DNA of 64,000 nucleotides from Helicobacter anatolicus (GCF_021300615.1 NZ_JAJTMY010000001.1:319095-383094); one strand, 5' to 3'. Positions 36,897 to 45,992 are shown, counted from the stretch's first letter. The notes: a model not told the origin generated them from the letters alone. Numbers and translations: made by a program.

Positions 36897-38099
36897 TTAA
36901 CCTAGATTGTATGATTCTATCTCATTTTTTGATTTTATTAGATAATTTAAGAAGGTTTCAATTTCAATACAATCTCTTTTTTTCCAATAAATAAGATTGT
37001 GTTTTTGATGCCTTTTTTCATAGGATTTTCCGATAAATTTTGCATTTTTTTTGATGTTTTTTATAGGAGTAGTTAAAAAATCATTTAAAGAGAGAAAATC
37101 TTTTTGCTCTTTTCCATTGATAAGAATATTGCGTTTTTTTAGTCCATAGTGAAAGGAAAAAATCCCAAGGTTTAAGATATGTTTTAAATGATGCATTTGG
37201 AGTTCTTCAAAGCCATTTGGATTCATTTTATAGATATTATTTGCTGTAATTGGAGCGATAACATGATCTGCACCATTATAGATTTGAAATCCTTGATGTT
37301 TATGAGGATTGATTGGAATATATAAGCAATTATATTCTTTAAGTGGAAAATACTCTTCTTGTTCTTTGATGGAAAAATCCCTATATTTTTTTGCGCCAAT
37401 ATTAAGGCCAGAGAGGCTAAAAGCACATCTTTTATTAATGAGATAACAGAATTTAATGAAATTTTGAAAAGAAGTTTTAGAACTCATGGGTGCATAAAAA
37501 TGAGTAAAAAGCTTTCCAATAAGCTGATGAAAAATGTTGCGTTTTTGACCAAGTAGATGATCACACGCTAATAATGCTTTTCTAAATTCTAGCAATTTAT
37601 TTGTAAGATAGATGTGATCAGCATCAATTTTTATATAGTATTTATAGCGAATTTTTACAAGTCCATAATTGTAGTAATGTGCGATGCTGTGGATAGAATT
37701 TTCAGGAATATGATTGTTATAGTGTTTTAAAATTTCTTGCATTTCTTTGTTTTGGTTAGAAATATGTGAATTGCTTACTGCAAAAACTTCTGGCGTATAG
37801 TAAAAAAGTCTAATTTTGTTGGGATATTTTTTTGCAAGATCAAGGCATTGCAAATAGGTTTCATCTTGATTGCTTTCATTAATGAAGGGTTGGCAGGTGA
37901 TGATGAGTTCATCTAGCACAGGTAAGATGCTAAGGATAGCTAATGTGACACTATGAGGTTCATTTTTTACACGAAGATGCCCGCTAATCCCTAGGATTCT
38001 TGGGGAGTTTAATGCATTAATTTCATTTTGAGTGATAGCAAATGGGCTATGGGTTTCTAGTGTGTAATAAGAAGAATCATTAGGTGTTTTAAATTCCAT
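36897..38099 (-). CDS. CgtA-like (GT82-type) glycosyltransferase, phase-variable start
   Basis: 400 residues from ATG 38099. The protein begins with a GT-A fold: ISGHLRVKNEPHSVTLAILSI, then YYNYGLVKIRYKYYIKIDADHIYL with a D-x-D motif. These blocks resemble Campylobacter jejuni CgtA, which adds GalNAc in ganglioside-like lipooligosaccharide. ATG 38099 has no ribosome site. A better start is ATG 38122, with AAAGGAA upstream, but a C11 run (plus strand G 38106-38116) between the two puts it out of frame and leads to a stop after about 20 codons. Twelve bases would give a 408-residue protein. It is therefore probably OFF or weakly made. Confidence 0.78.
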   Translation of the reverse strand: MEFKTPNDSSYYTLETHSPFAITQNEINALNSPRILGISGHLRVKNEPHSVTLAILSILPVLDELIITCQPFINESNQDETYLQCLDLAKKYPNKIRLFYYTPEVFAVSNSHISNQNKEMQEILKHYNNHIPENSIHSIAHYYNYGLVKIRYKYYIKIDADHIYLTNKLLEFRKALLACDHLLGQKRNIFHQLIGKLFTHFYAPMSSKTSFQNFIKFCYLINKRCAFSLSGLNIGAKKYRDFSIKEQEEYFPLKEYNCLYIPINPHKHQGFQIYNGADHVIAPITANNIYKMNPNGFEELQMHHLKHILNLGIFSFHYGLKKRNILINGKEQKDFLSLNDFLTTPIKNIKKNAKFIGKSYEKRHQKHNLIYWKKRDCIEIETFLNYLIKSKNEIESYNLG

Positions 38100-38105
38100 G
38101 TGTGA

Positions 38106-38116
38106 GGGGGGGGGGG
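38106..38116. repeat. Poly-G tract, 11 bases, at the start of the CgtA-like gene
   Basis: G11 on the plus strand, lying between the well-placed ATG (38122) and the internal ATG (38099). 12 bases would put both in one frame. Confidence 0.95.
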
Positions 38117-38237
38117 TAGCATAATATTCCTTTGTTTTATCGCAATTATAACAAAAATGCTAGATTTTATTTTTGCAAAACAATTGGAAAATGTAGCATG
38201 GTTTATATTTAAAAATAAAAGAGTGGGTATGATGAGT

Positions 38238-39165
38238 TTATTTAAAAATATGTTTTTTAAAAAATGTACGAGAGATTTTATTAATAATTCTAAAAATTAA
38301 ATTTTTCTTTTTGAAATTTTTGAAATATTCTATCTCTAGATTTATATCTCGCGTAATTTCTTTGGGATCTGTTAGAGGAAAATGCATTTCTTGTAATGTT
38401 AATTTGTGGAAAAAGTCATCAAAAATTTTGTGTGTAGCATTTTGATGTGTAAGGCCAATATTGATAACTAGATTATTTTTTGGGCTAATGTTTAGTGTTT
38501 TTTTATAAAGCAAGTGGAATCCAAATTGATAATCCCATGCATCTTCAAATCCTTTTTTTTGCCAGATATCAAAGATTTTTTTGCATTGAGCTTTTTCTTT
38601 TTTAGAGATAAAAAGTGGAATAATCTCTTCAAAATTTCCTTGAAAATCTTTAAAATCCATTGCTACATTTTCCCAAATTCTTCGCCAAGTAGCCCAACCA
38701 TTTGTATGTACAGATTTTGTAAAAAAATAATCTTGAGAAAAATTTTTGGTGTAATGTGTGCAAAATTGCATGCCACTAATAATTCCGATATTTTCATGGT
38801 TTTGATATTTTTGGAGCATAATATCGCAAAAATGAAAAAAACTTAGAGAGGGTAGGCAGTCATCTTCTAAAACAATTCCTTGAGATTCATTTGCAAAAAA
38901 CCATGAAATTGCTCGATATGGACCCATTTTGCATCCAAGATTTGTTTTTGAAAAAAGAGTAAAAACATCACATTGCCAGTCAATACTTTGTAATATTTTT
39001 TCTCTTAGAATGATGATTTTTTGCTGTGTTAGTTTATCCCCCCCCATCACTAGCAAGATAAAGTCTTTTTGGTTTTGCTTTTTTAATACTTTCAAAAACT
39101 TTTAAGGTGGCATCAAATTTATTGTAAAAAATTAGTAAAACAGGATTTTGACAAAAATAAGTCAT
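38238..39165 (-). CDS. Phase-variable HlpA-like glycosyltransferase (out of frame)
   Basis: Reading from ATG 39165 gives MTYFCQNPVLLIFYNKFDAT and then ESIKKAKPKRLYLASDGGG, followed by a stop at the G8 run (plus C 39038-39045). The next frame continues DKLTQQKIIILREKILQSI through SKTNLGCKMGPYRAISWFF and GIVLEDDCLPSLSFFHFCD. These are hallmarks of the GT-A fold nucleotide-sugar transferases labelled hemolytic-protein HlpA-like (ED/DD motif, then a Trp-rich GWATWRRIW block). With 7 or 10 G the gene would be whole, about 308 residues. It is read here as OFF. The 3' part alone from the ATG at 39095 lacks the first strand and is probably not active. Confidence 0.85.
39038..39045. repeat. Poly-C tract, 8 bases, breaking the HlpA-like gene
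   Basis: C8 on the plus strand. 7 or 10 bases would join the two frames at ASDGG-DKLTQQ. Confidence 0.92.
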
Positions 39166-39319
39166 GTTTATCTTTCTTTTAAAACTTTTTTAATTATATT
39201 AATTATTATCGCTATTGTTCCGCAAAAAAATCTTTTTGTATCGATGAGAAATTTTATATAGAAGTTTTCTCGCGTAACTTGATATTTTATTAATGTATTT
39301 TTGAGGAAAATTTTGATTT

Positions 39320-40096
39320 TTACAAGCCCCCCCCCCCCTTGTTGAAATCAGGAGGTAAGATCACATCTTTTGTATAATTTTGTGGTTTTTTGATAGGAAG
39401 TGTTGGGCTTTGATTTTGTTGTGGGGCTAGGGGGATATATTGAGATAGGGTAGAATCTGGTGTAATACTATAGAGTTTTATATCTGGGAATAATTCTTGG
39501 ATTTTTGCTATAGCTTGTAAATCGACTTCCTTAGAGTGCCAAGGGTCTTTAAAATCTTGATTTTGAAAATGCGGAATCATAGTAGTTAGATTTTTGAGAT
39601 CTTTTACTTCAAATGCATAATTTACCCCTCCGCCTTCATAAAAATCAATTCCTGTAAGATAGATTTCTTTATAGCCTTGTGCGATTGCAACAATAATCAT
39701 TATGATGCTAGCAGTAAAGTTTTTTTGATAATAGTATTGATTAAATTTTAATAAGGCATGGAGTTGTGGGACTTTAGTAAAATAATTTGCTGTCATTTTA
39801 ACTAGAGGAAAAAAGAATTCTATCTCTTTAATTTGATGTTGATTATCAAATCCTGCAAAATTACAATATACATCTTTTACTTGATATTCATGATTATTGA
39901 TAAGATGGTTTAGTGTAAAATATTGAGTTTTAAAGACAAAGGGATTAAAAAATACACCTGTAATATTTTTGCCTAAAAAATAAGAATCTTCAAGGTAGAA
40001 TTGATTGCACCGAAAGAGATCATAGTTTTCTGGAATTCTTGTGTAGTCAATGGATTTTAGTGAAGGACCATTTCCTGCTATGATAATAGGTTTCAT
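39320..40096 (-). CDS. GT42 sialyltransferase (Cst-II-like), short form
   Basis: 258 residues. It strongly resembles Campylobacter jejuni Cst-II: IIAGNGPSLKSIDYTRIPEN, LFRCNQFYLED, YKEIYLTGIDFYEGGGVNYAF, the catalytic His in WHSKEVD, and NYTKDVILP near the end. It transfers sialic acid from CMP-sialic acid to a lipooligosaccharide galactose, giving host-like glycans. A 12-base G run (plus 39327-39338) sits at residues 253-257 and a stop follows at once. With 11 bases the protein would gain a basic 40-residue tail, to about 298 residues, the length of Cst-II (291). From memory, Cst-II lacking its last 32 residues is a soluble active enzyme, so the short form may keep activity but lose the membrane tail. 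No neuABC genes are in the window. Confidence 0.9.
   Translation of the reverse strand: MKPIIIAGNGPSLKSIDYTRIPENYDLFRCNQFYLEDSYFLGKNITGVFFNPFVFKTQYFTLNHLINNHEYQVKDVYCNFAGFDNQHQIKEIEFFFPLVKMTANYFTKVPQLHALLKFNQYYYQKNFTASIIMIIVAIAQGYKEIYLTGIDFYEGGGVNYAFEVKDLKNLTTMIPHFQNQDFKDPWHSKEVDLQAIAKIQELFPDIKLYSITPDSTLSQYIPLAPQQNQSPTLPIKKPQNYTKDVILPPDFNKGGGGL
39327..39338. repeat. Poly-C tract, 12 bases, near the sialyltransferase C-terminus
   Basis: C12 on the plus strand. 12 gives an immediate stop. 11 or 14 gives a tail ending at 39199-39201. 10 or 13 gives a different hydrophobic tail. Confidence 0.95.
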
Positions 40097-40254
40097 CTCT
40101 TCTCCTGTTTTTGATTTTTTATTATTTTATGAGATTTTATGGATTGTGATAGTGTTTTTAGGAATCTATAAAATCAACATTTTAGATTTATGTTTAAAAA
40201 CATCATTTTTTATTCTTGTTTTATAGGATTTTTGTAAAAGCAAGAAAATAAAGC

Positions 40255-41274
40255 CTATAGCGACCAAGAAAGCATTTTATTTGCATGCATTGGAATGATT
40301 GTCTGCCCATCTTTTGTTGTAACTTTTTCTACAATTTGACAAGGTTTTTTATAAAAAGTTAAAGTTTTTTCCACAAAATCCTTAGAATCTAGTGCATAGT
40401 TTTTGAATGCATTATCGCTGATAAATTTTTGTAAATTTTCTAATGCATGATTTTTATCAAAAAGCTCAATAAGAGATTCTAAAAGATAAGGAGCTGAAAA
40501 AATCCCTGCAGCAGCATTATCTTTGAGTTTATTTTCTAAAGTGTGTGGCGCACTATCTGATCCAAAAGAAATTTTAGGGTGAGCATTTAACGCAAGTTCT
40601 AGAAGCTTTTCTCTATCTTTTGGAGTTTTTAAAATAGGTTTGCAAAAATAATGAGGTGATAAACCTTTGCCCAAAAGCGAATCTAAATCTAGGGTAATGT
40701 GATGCAAAGTAAGTGTGCCAAATAGATTTTCATAATCTTCTAGAATTTTTATACTTCGATGATCGCTCATATGTTCTAATACAATTTTTAGTTTTTTGTA
40801 TTTTTTTGCTAAAAATTCAAAAATACTTAAAAATTCATACTCCCTATCTAAACTAAAGCCATTGCTTTCGCCATGAATGCTGAGTATAAAATCCATATCT
40901 TGAGCAATTTCTAAAAGTTTTAGCATTTTAGAATCTAAAATATCATCTACACCATTACTGGAATTTGTAGTAGCGCCCTTAGGGTAGAGTTTGAGAATTT
41001 TTATACCTAAATCTTTAGCTTTTTTTAGTTCGCTTTCATTAAGAGTAGGAGTGATATAAATTGTCATTAAAGGATAGAAGTCCGGACATATATTTTGTAT
41101 TTGATTTTTATATTGTATTGCATCTTCTGCTGTGCTTACTGGATTTTTTAGATTTGGCATTACTACGCCACCTAAAAAAGTTCTTGCACTAAAAGGCAAA
41201 ACAGATTCTAAGATTGCATCTTCTCTGAGATGCAAATGCATATCAAATGGGTTTTTAAGTGTAATAGTTTGCAT
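40255..41274 (-). CDS. pyrC: Dihydroorotase
   Basis: 339 residues. It closes the dihydroorotate ring in pyrimidine synthesis. Type II dihydroorotase features: FDMHLHLREDAIL (metal His pair at about residues 11-13), LKLYPKGATTNSS with the carbamylated Lys region, LSIHGES, VLEHMSDHRS, LTLHHITLDLD and SFGSDSAPHTLENK (metal Asp). It stands alone between the sialyltransferase (158 bp away) and the divergent SMR pair (91 bp). It corresponds to HP0581. Confidence 0.93.
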   Translation of the reverse strand: MQTITLKNPFDMHLHLREDAILESVLPFSARTFLGGVVMPNLKNPVSTAEDAIQYKNQIQNICPDFYPLMTIYITPTLNESELKKAKDLGIKILKLYPKGATTNSSNGVDDILDSKMLKLLEIAQDMDFILSIHGESNGFSLDREYEFLSIFEFLAKKYKKLKIVLEHMSDHRSIKILEDYENLFGTLTLHHITLDLDSLLGKGLSPHYFCKPILKTPKDREKLLELALNAHPKISFGSDSAPHTLENKLKDNAAAGIFSAPYLLESLIELFDKNHALENLQKFISDNAFKNYALDSKDFVEKTLTFYKKPCQIVEKVTTKDGQTIIPMHANKMLSWSL

Positions 41275-41365
41275 GCAAACTCCTAACTTTTTTATTGATA
41301 TTTTACAATTATAATACCATTTTTTGTTCTAATCATATCAAGGAATTTAAGAGTAAGGAGATAGA

Positions 41366-41683
41366 ATGTTGTGGTTATTGCTAGGAGTAGTAGCAGAGAT
41401 TTTTTGGGTGAGTGGGTTGAAATATTTTTCAGATAATTTGCCTGGAATTATAAGCATTGTTATAGGAGTTTGTATTTCTTTTAGTTCCTTGATTATGGCT
41501 TGTAAAAAAATGGAGGTAAGTATTGCTTATGCAATGTTTGTTGGGCTTGGTACTTTTGGTGTTGTTTGTATAGATATTTTTTATTTTAAGCAGGATTTTA
41601 CTATAGTGAAACTTTTTTTAATTTTTGTTTTAATGATTGGCATTATTGGTTTAAAGTTGATTAAGGAGGAGAAAAAATCATGA
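41366..41683 (+). CDS. SMR-family transporter subunit, YkkC-like
   Basis: 105 residues, four membrane helices. The conserved Glu in helix 1 is in GVVAEIFWVSGLKYFSDN (about residue 10), and VSIAYAMFVGLGTFGVV is the helix 3-4 signature. It resembles Bacillus YkkC more than QacC. It pairs with the next gene as a heteromeric exporter (as YkkCD), whose natural substrate in that subfamily is probably guanidinium or quaternary ammonium compounds. It ends KEEKKS and overlaps the partner start by 4 bases. GGAG precedes the ATG. No guanidine riboswitch was recognised in the 91 bp upstream. Confidence 0.85.
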   Translation: MLWLLLGVVAEIFWVSGLKYFSDNLPGIISIVIGVCISFSSLIMACKKMEVSIAYAMFVGLGTFGVVCIDIFYFKQDFTIVKLFLIFVLMIGIIGLKLIKEEKKS

Positions 41684-41994
41684 ATTTTATTTTTTTAATT
41701 TTGGCGGGATTGCTTGAAGTGGTAGGTGTTCTGGTGCTCAAAAAAATTTCTATGGGTAAAAAAGTTTTACAATGGATATTATTGCTTTGTATTACCTTTG
41801 GTTTATCGCTTTATTTTTTAGGTTTGAGTATGAGAGAGTTTTCAATGAGCGTAGCTTATGCGATTTGGACGGGGATAGGAACCTTTGGGGGAGTGATATT
41901 AAGCATTGTTGTATTTAAAGAGAGCTGTAATTTTAAAAAGCTCTTTTTTATTTTTTTGATTGTGGCTTCAGTGATTGGGTTAAAGACTTTATAG
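41680..41994 (+). CDS. SMR-family transporter subunit, YkkD-like
   Basis: 104 residues, four membrane helices. Helix 1 is FLILAGLLEVVGVLVLKKIS with the essential Glu, and SVAYAIWTGIGTFGGVI is nearly the textbook SMR signature. It resembles YkkD. Start and stop overlap as ATGA with the upstream partner, and the proteins differ in length and loop charge, as expected for an antiparallel heterodimer. It converges on an outer membrane protein gene 7 bases away. Confidence 0.85.
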   Translation: MNFIFLILAGLLEVVGVLVLKKISMGKKVLQWILLLCITFGLSLYFLGLSMREFSMSVAYAIWTGIGTFGGVILSIVVFKESCNFKKLFFIFLIVASVIGLKTL

Positions 41995-42001
41995 TCTTTA
42001 A

Positions 42002-42757
42002 TTAAAAAATATAAGAATAATTTAAAACAAAATAATTATTATATTGTAGTTTATGGGTTATGGGATCTAATTTATCTTTATCTACTTGCGAGTTTACAAT
42101 GATGCTATCATCGGGGTTAATTTGCTTAATTAATCCAGTATAGCGATAGTTGATTTCAAACTTATGGTGTTGTTTTAGAATGTAGTAAAACCCTAGAGTG
42201 GGATAGATTCCATGTGCAATGAGATTTTTAGTCTTAAGATTGGCAGGTCCAAGAATAGGATAATGGCTATATTTTCCATTGCTAGGAAGATAGACATCAA
42301 CTTCATATCCTACACCAACGCTAAAACCAACTTTATGTTCTTCTTGATTATAAAAATTAAAAATATAAGCAAGATCTAAACCAGTTTTAATAGGGATATA
42401 GTTAAGTTCAAAAGAATAAAAATCATGTGCTTTTGATGATATTTTATATCCAGTGCCTCCATAAAGATGAAGAGAGGCTTTTAGACCATGTGCTTTTTTT
42501 TCATCAAAGAGATGTTGATAGCCTAAAAGTAATCCCGCATCAAAAGAAGTAGATTTAGAGTCTGTATAGATATATTCATTGATTGAAGGCTGCCCATTTG
42601 CACATCTTTCACCACAAACTTTTTCTTTAATATTGGTATTTCCTAGTTGCATCTCTGCACCGACAAAAAAACCATCTTTTGCAAAAAGGGCTTGCATAAA
42701 AAAGAGAAGAGGAATAATTTTTTTAAATTGCATATTTTTTCCTTGGATAAAATTCAT
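42002..42757 (-). CDS. Helicobacter outer membrane beta-barrel protein
   Basis: 251 residues. It starts MNFIQGKNMQFKKIIPLLFF; the true start may be the Met at residue 9 (42733), because the signal peptide begins there and is cleaved near LFA-KD. The barrel part shares the pattern of 14709-15641: FFVGAEMQLGNTN, FDAGLLLGYQHLF, YIPIKTGLDLAYIF, YPTLGFYY, and the final LNYSYIF. A Cys pair (VCGERCANG) in the first loop is additional. Adhesin or porin function is unknown. Confidence 0.8.
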   Translation of the reverse strand: MNFIQGKNMQFKKIIPLLFFMQALFAKDGFFVGAEMQLGNTNIKEKVCGERCANGQPSINEYIYTDSKSTSFDAGLLLGYQHLFDEKKAHGLKASLHLYGGTGYKISSKAHDFYSFELNYIPIKTGLDLAYIFNFYNQEEHKVGFSVGVGYEVDVYLPSNGKYSHYPILGPANLKTKNLIAHGIYPTLGFYYILKQHHKFEINYRYTGLIKQINPDDSIIVNSQVDKDKLDPITHKLQYNNYFVLNYSYIF

Positions 42758-42784
42758 GAATTATAACAAAAATAGAGGAAAATA

Positions 42785-43711
42785 TTAAATATTTTTAGTA
42801 GTGTAAAAAAAAAGCTGATCGACTTTTTGTAGAAAAATTCTTTTTTCATTAAGTAGAGCGGTAAGATGACTTAATGTATCTTTTGTAAAAATCTTTTGTG
42901 CCTCTGTAGCTTCAATAGGGCGACGCGCAATAAGATTAAAAAGTTCTTCTTTTTCGAGATATTGTGCATCTTGTAAGGGGGCTTTACGCTTAGGAATACT
43001 TATAGGGATATGAGGTAATTCTTTTTGTAAAAATTTAGCAATTAGTTCTAGTTCTTCAAAACTTAAGGGAGTAGTTGTGTAAGCAGGAGGGCGATCAATT
43101 GTGCTAAGATCAATTCTTGCTAATTTTAAATCTTTAAAGAAGTTAATAAGATTATCAAGGTTTTCTTGCTTGTCATTGATATTTTTGATAAATAAAATTT
43201 CTGCAAAAAGTTCTCCTTGATAAATTTTTGAAAAATTTCTAATTCCTTCTGTAATATTTTGGAGCATAAGATTTTTGTGTGGCCTATCGATACGAGAAAA
43301 TATTTTTTGATTTCCACCATCTAGAGAAAATTTAACTTTATCAAATAAAAGCAGAGCTTTTTGCACACAGCTTTCGCCAAATCTTGACCCATTGCTTAAA
43401 ATTAGAGTCTTTGTTTTTTGCGGGATAATAGTTTTGATTTTTTGTATTAGCTCGTAGAGATGAGGATAGAGGGTTGGCTCACCATTTGCAGTAATCGTCA
43501 ATACATCAATAGAATCTAAAGAAGTATTTTGTAGTGCTTGAAGGATAGAATCTACACTAATAATATCTTCCATTTTTTCTATAGCTCTTTTGCCTTCTAG
43601 TTCGCAATATAAGCAGTCAAAATTGCATTGTTTTATATTTGGGGAGAGATCAATCCCCAAAGAAGTGCCAAATCTTCGTGAAGTAATAGGGCCAAAAAGT
43701 ATAGGTTTCAT
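42785..43711 (-). CDS. Radical SAM protein, HP0117-like
   Basis: 308 residues. The radical SAM cluster motif is C-x3-C-x2-C in CNFDCLYCELEGK (about residues 29-41). LTITANGEPTLYPHLYELI (about 73-91) is the following SAM-binding strand region. It is probably a modification enzyme; the substrate is unknown. It overlaps topA by 4 bases (ATGA), the same order as HP0116-HP0117 in Helicobacter pylori, so the pair is co-transcribed. Confidence 0.82.
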   Translation of the reverse strand: MKPILFGPITSRRFGTSLGIDLSPNIKQCNFDCLYCELEGKRAIEKMEDIISVDSILQALQNTSLDSIDVLTITANGEPTLYPHLYELIQKIKTIIPQKTKTLILSNGSRFGESCVQKALLLFDKVKFSLDGGNQKIFSRIDRPHKNLMLQNITEGIRNFSKIYQGELFAEILFIKNINDKQENLDNLINFFKDLKLARIDLSTIDRPPAYTTTPLSFEELELIAKFLQKELPHIPISIPKRKAPLQDAQYLEKEELFNLIARRPIEATEAQKIFTKDTLSHLTALLNEKRIFLQKVDQLFFYTTKNI

Positions 43712-45903
43712 TTTTCAATTCTATGCTTACATTTGATGCACTCAAAGACTTCCTTGTTTCTATAAGTGCGCTCTGCCATAATATAATTACATTCAGGGCA
43801 AGTTTGTTTTGTAGGAAGAAATTTGGAAATAAAATTACATTTAGGATAGTTTGCACATCCATAAAAAAGCCCTCTTTTGCTTCTCCGTAATAAAATCTCA
43901 CCTTGACACTCAGGACAGGAGATATTTTCTATAACTTGTGGAGCAGTATTATTATTATGTAGAGGTTTTGTATTTTTGCAATCAGGATAACCGCTACAGG
44001 CTAAAAATTCACCATTTCTACTCATTTTTTTAACCATGGGCTTTCCGCATTTTTCACAATTTTCTTGGCTTTCTTCTTGCGTGGTATTATTTTCTCTTGG
44101 CTTAATATATTTACATTTAGGATAGCCACTGCAAGCGGTAAATTCCCCATATCTACTTTTTCTAATTACAAGTTCGCTATTACATTTTGGACAAAATTCT
44201 CCTGTGGAGATAACGACTTTTTGCGAAACAATATCTTGTTTTCCTTGTATGATTTTTTTCTCAAAAGGTTCATAAAATTCCCAAAGTACTTTTTGCCAAT
44301 CTAGTTTTTCTTCAGCAATAGCATCAAGTTTAGATTCTAAAGAAGCACTAAAAGTAGAATCTACAATTTCATTAAAGTATTGCTCTAGCATTTCTATGAC
44401 TTTAAAAGCACTATCTTGCGGGAAAATTTGTTTTTTTTCTACATTGATATAGTCGCGATTATTTAGTAATGTGATAGTGGGTGCATAAGTACTTGGACGC
44501 CCTATTCCTAGGCTTTCTAGCATTTTAATCAAAGATGCTTCAGAATAGCGTGCTGGGGGTTGTGTTGTGTGTTTTAAAACTTCGATTTTTTGTAATTTTG
44601 CTACTTCATTTTCTTTAAGATCAGGGAGTAGTTTATCTTTGTCCTCATTACCTAAAATTTTATAAAAACCATCAAAAACTAGTTTGCGCCCACTGGCTTT
44701 AAAGATTCCATCTTCGCCAACAAAACTGATGCTTTGACTTTCAAAAACCGCATCTTCCATTTGCGAAGCTAAGAAGCGATTGTAAATTAATGTATAGATT
44801 CTTAATTCATCTTTTCCGAGATAGGATTTTGCAATTTCTGGAGTAAAATCAAGGTTTGTAGGGCGTATAGCTTCATGTGCTTCTTGCGCACCTTTGCTTT
44901 TGGTATTGTAGATTTTTGGCTTTGTGGGTAAATATTGCTTACCAAAATCTTTAAGGATTTTTTCTCTAGCAAGATCTTGTGCTTCTTTAGCGATATTTAG
45001 GCTATCTGTTCTCATGTAGGTGATTACCCCCATGTTGCCTTGATGGGTTTGTACACCTTCGTAAAGCTTTTGAGCAATACTCATGGTTTTTGTTGGAGAG
45101 TATCCCAAAATACTGGAAGAACTTTGCTGTAAAGTAGAGGTCATAAATGGCGGAGGAGTGGGGGTTTTTTTAGATTTTTTTTGCAAGTCTTTGATGATAA
45201 AGGTATTTTTTGCTAATACTTCTTGCATTTTTTTTGCAAGGTCATAATTTACAATATCTTGTTCTTTGATTTTTTGACCTCGATAAGAAATAAGTTGAGA
45301 ATCTAAATCTAAAAAATTTCCATGAATGGTGTAGTAATCTAGCGGAATAAATTTTTTAATCTCTCTTTCTTTATCTACAATAATTTTTAAAGCTGCACTT
45401 TGCACTCTCCCTGCGCTAAGTTTTGATGCAATTTTACTGGCAACAAGTGAGCTAAGTTTAAAACCCACGATTCTATCTAGAAACCTTCTTGCTTGTTGTG
45501 CATTGACTTTATCCATATCAATGAGACGAGGACTTTTTAATGCATTTTGTATAGCAGTTTTTGTAATTTCATGAAAAACAATACGTGGAAAATCTTGTAC
45601 ATTTTTACCAATAGCTTGTGTGATGTGATAACCAATAGCCTCACCTTCACGATCCTCATCGGTTGCGATATAAATATTTTTTGCTTTTTTTGCAAGTTCT
45701 TGAATTTCTTTGACGATATCCTTATGATCTTTAGAAACTTGGTATTTTGCTGAAAATGTTTGATCTTTTATAGTGATACCTAAGGTAAATTTAGGTAAAT
45801 CTCTAATGTGTCCTTTGGAGGCGATGACTTCATAATCTTTGCCTAAAAAGTTTTTAATGGTTTTTGCTTTAGCTGGAGATTCTACGATAATTAGATTTTT
45901 CAT
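43708..45903 (-). CDS. topA: DNA topoisomerase I
   Basis: 731 residues. It relaxes negative supercoils by transient single-strand cleavage. The Toprim domain is at the start (LIIVESPAKAKTIKNFLG; ATDEDREGEAIGYHI with the acidic metal residues). The catalytic Tyr lies in VITYMRTDS (about residue 297). The C-terminus has four Cys4 zinc ribbons (CPKCNSELVIRKS, CEKCGKPMVKK, CPECQGEILLRRS, CPECNYIMAERT). Divergent from flaB, with 146 bp between them. Confidence 0.96.
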   Translation of the reverse strand: MKNLIIVESPAKAKTIKNFLGKDYEVIASKGHIRDLPKFTLGITIKDQTFSAKYQVSKDHKDIVKEIQELAKKAKNIYIATDEDREGEAIGYHITQAIGKNVQDFPRIVFHEITKTAIQNALKSPRLIDMDKVNAQQARRFLDRIVGFKLSSLVASKIASKLSAGRVQSAALKIIVDKEREIKKFIPLDYYTIHGNFLDLDSQLISYRGQKIKEQDIVNYDLAKKMQEVLAKNTFIIKDLQKKSKKTPTPPPFMTSTLQQSSSSILGYSPTKTMSIAQKLYEGVQTHQGNMGVITYMRTDSLNIAKEAQDLAREKILKDFGKQYLPTKPKIYNTKSKGAQEAHEAIRPTNLDFTPEIAKSYLGKDELRIYTLIYNRFLASQMEDAVFESQSISFVGEDGIFKASGRKLVFDGFYKILGNEDKDKLLPDLKENEVAKLQKIEVLKHTTQPPARYSEASLIKMLESLGIGRPSTYAPTITLLNNRDYINVEKKQIFPQDSAFKVIEMLEQYFNEIVDSTFSASLESKLDAIAEEKLDWQKVLWEFYEPFEKKIIQGKQDIVSQKVVISTGEFCPKCNSELVIRKSRYGEFTACSGYPKCKYIKPRENNTTQEESQENCEKCGKPMVKKMSRNGEFLACSGYPDCKNTKPLHNNNTAPQVIENISCPECQGEILLRRSKRGLFYGCANYPKCNFISKFLPTKQTCPECNYIMAERTYRNKEVFECIKCKHRIEK

Positions 45904-45992
45904 TTTTTACTACTTTATAATTAATATGAATTTAAAAATTTTTTATTCTATCACATTTTTTTCATTATTGCTATTTTGCTGTGTGAAAAATT

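Noticed and set aside
41275-41365. Guanidine riboswitch before the YkkCD-like pair
   Set aside because: The 91 bases are AT-rich with no stable paired elements or conserved riboswitch motifs that I could recognise.
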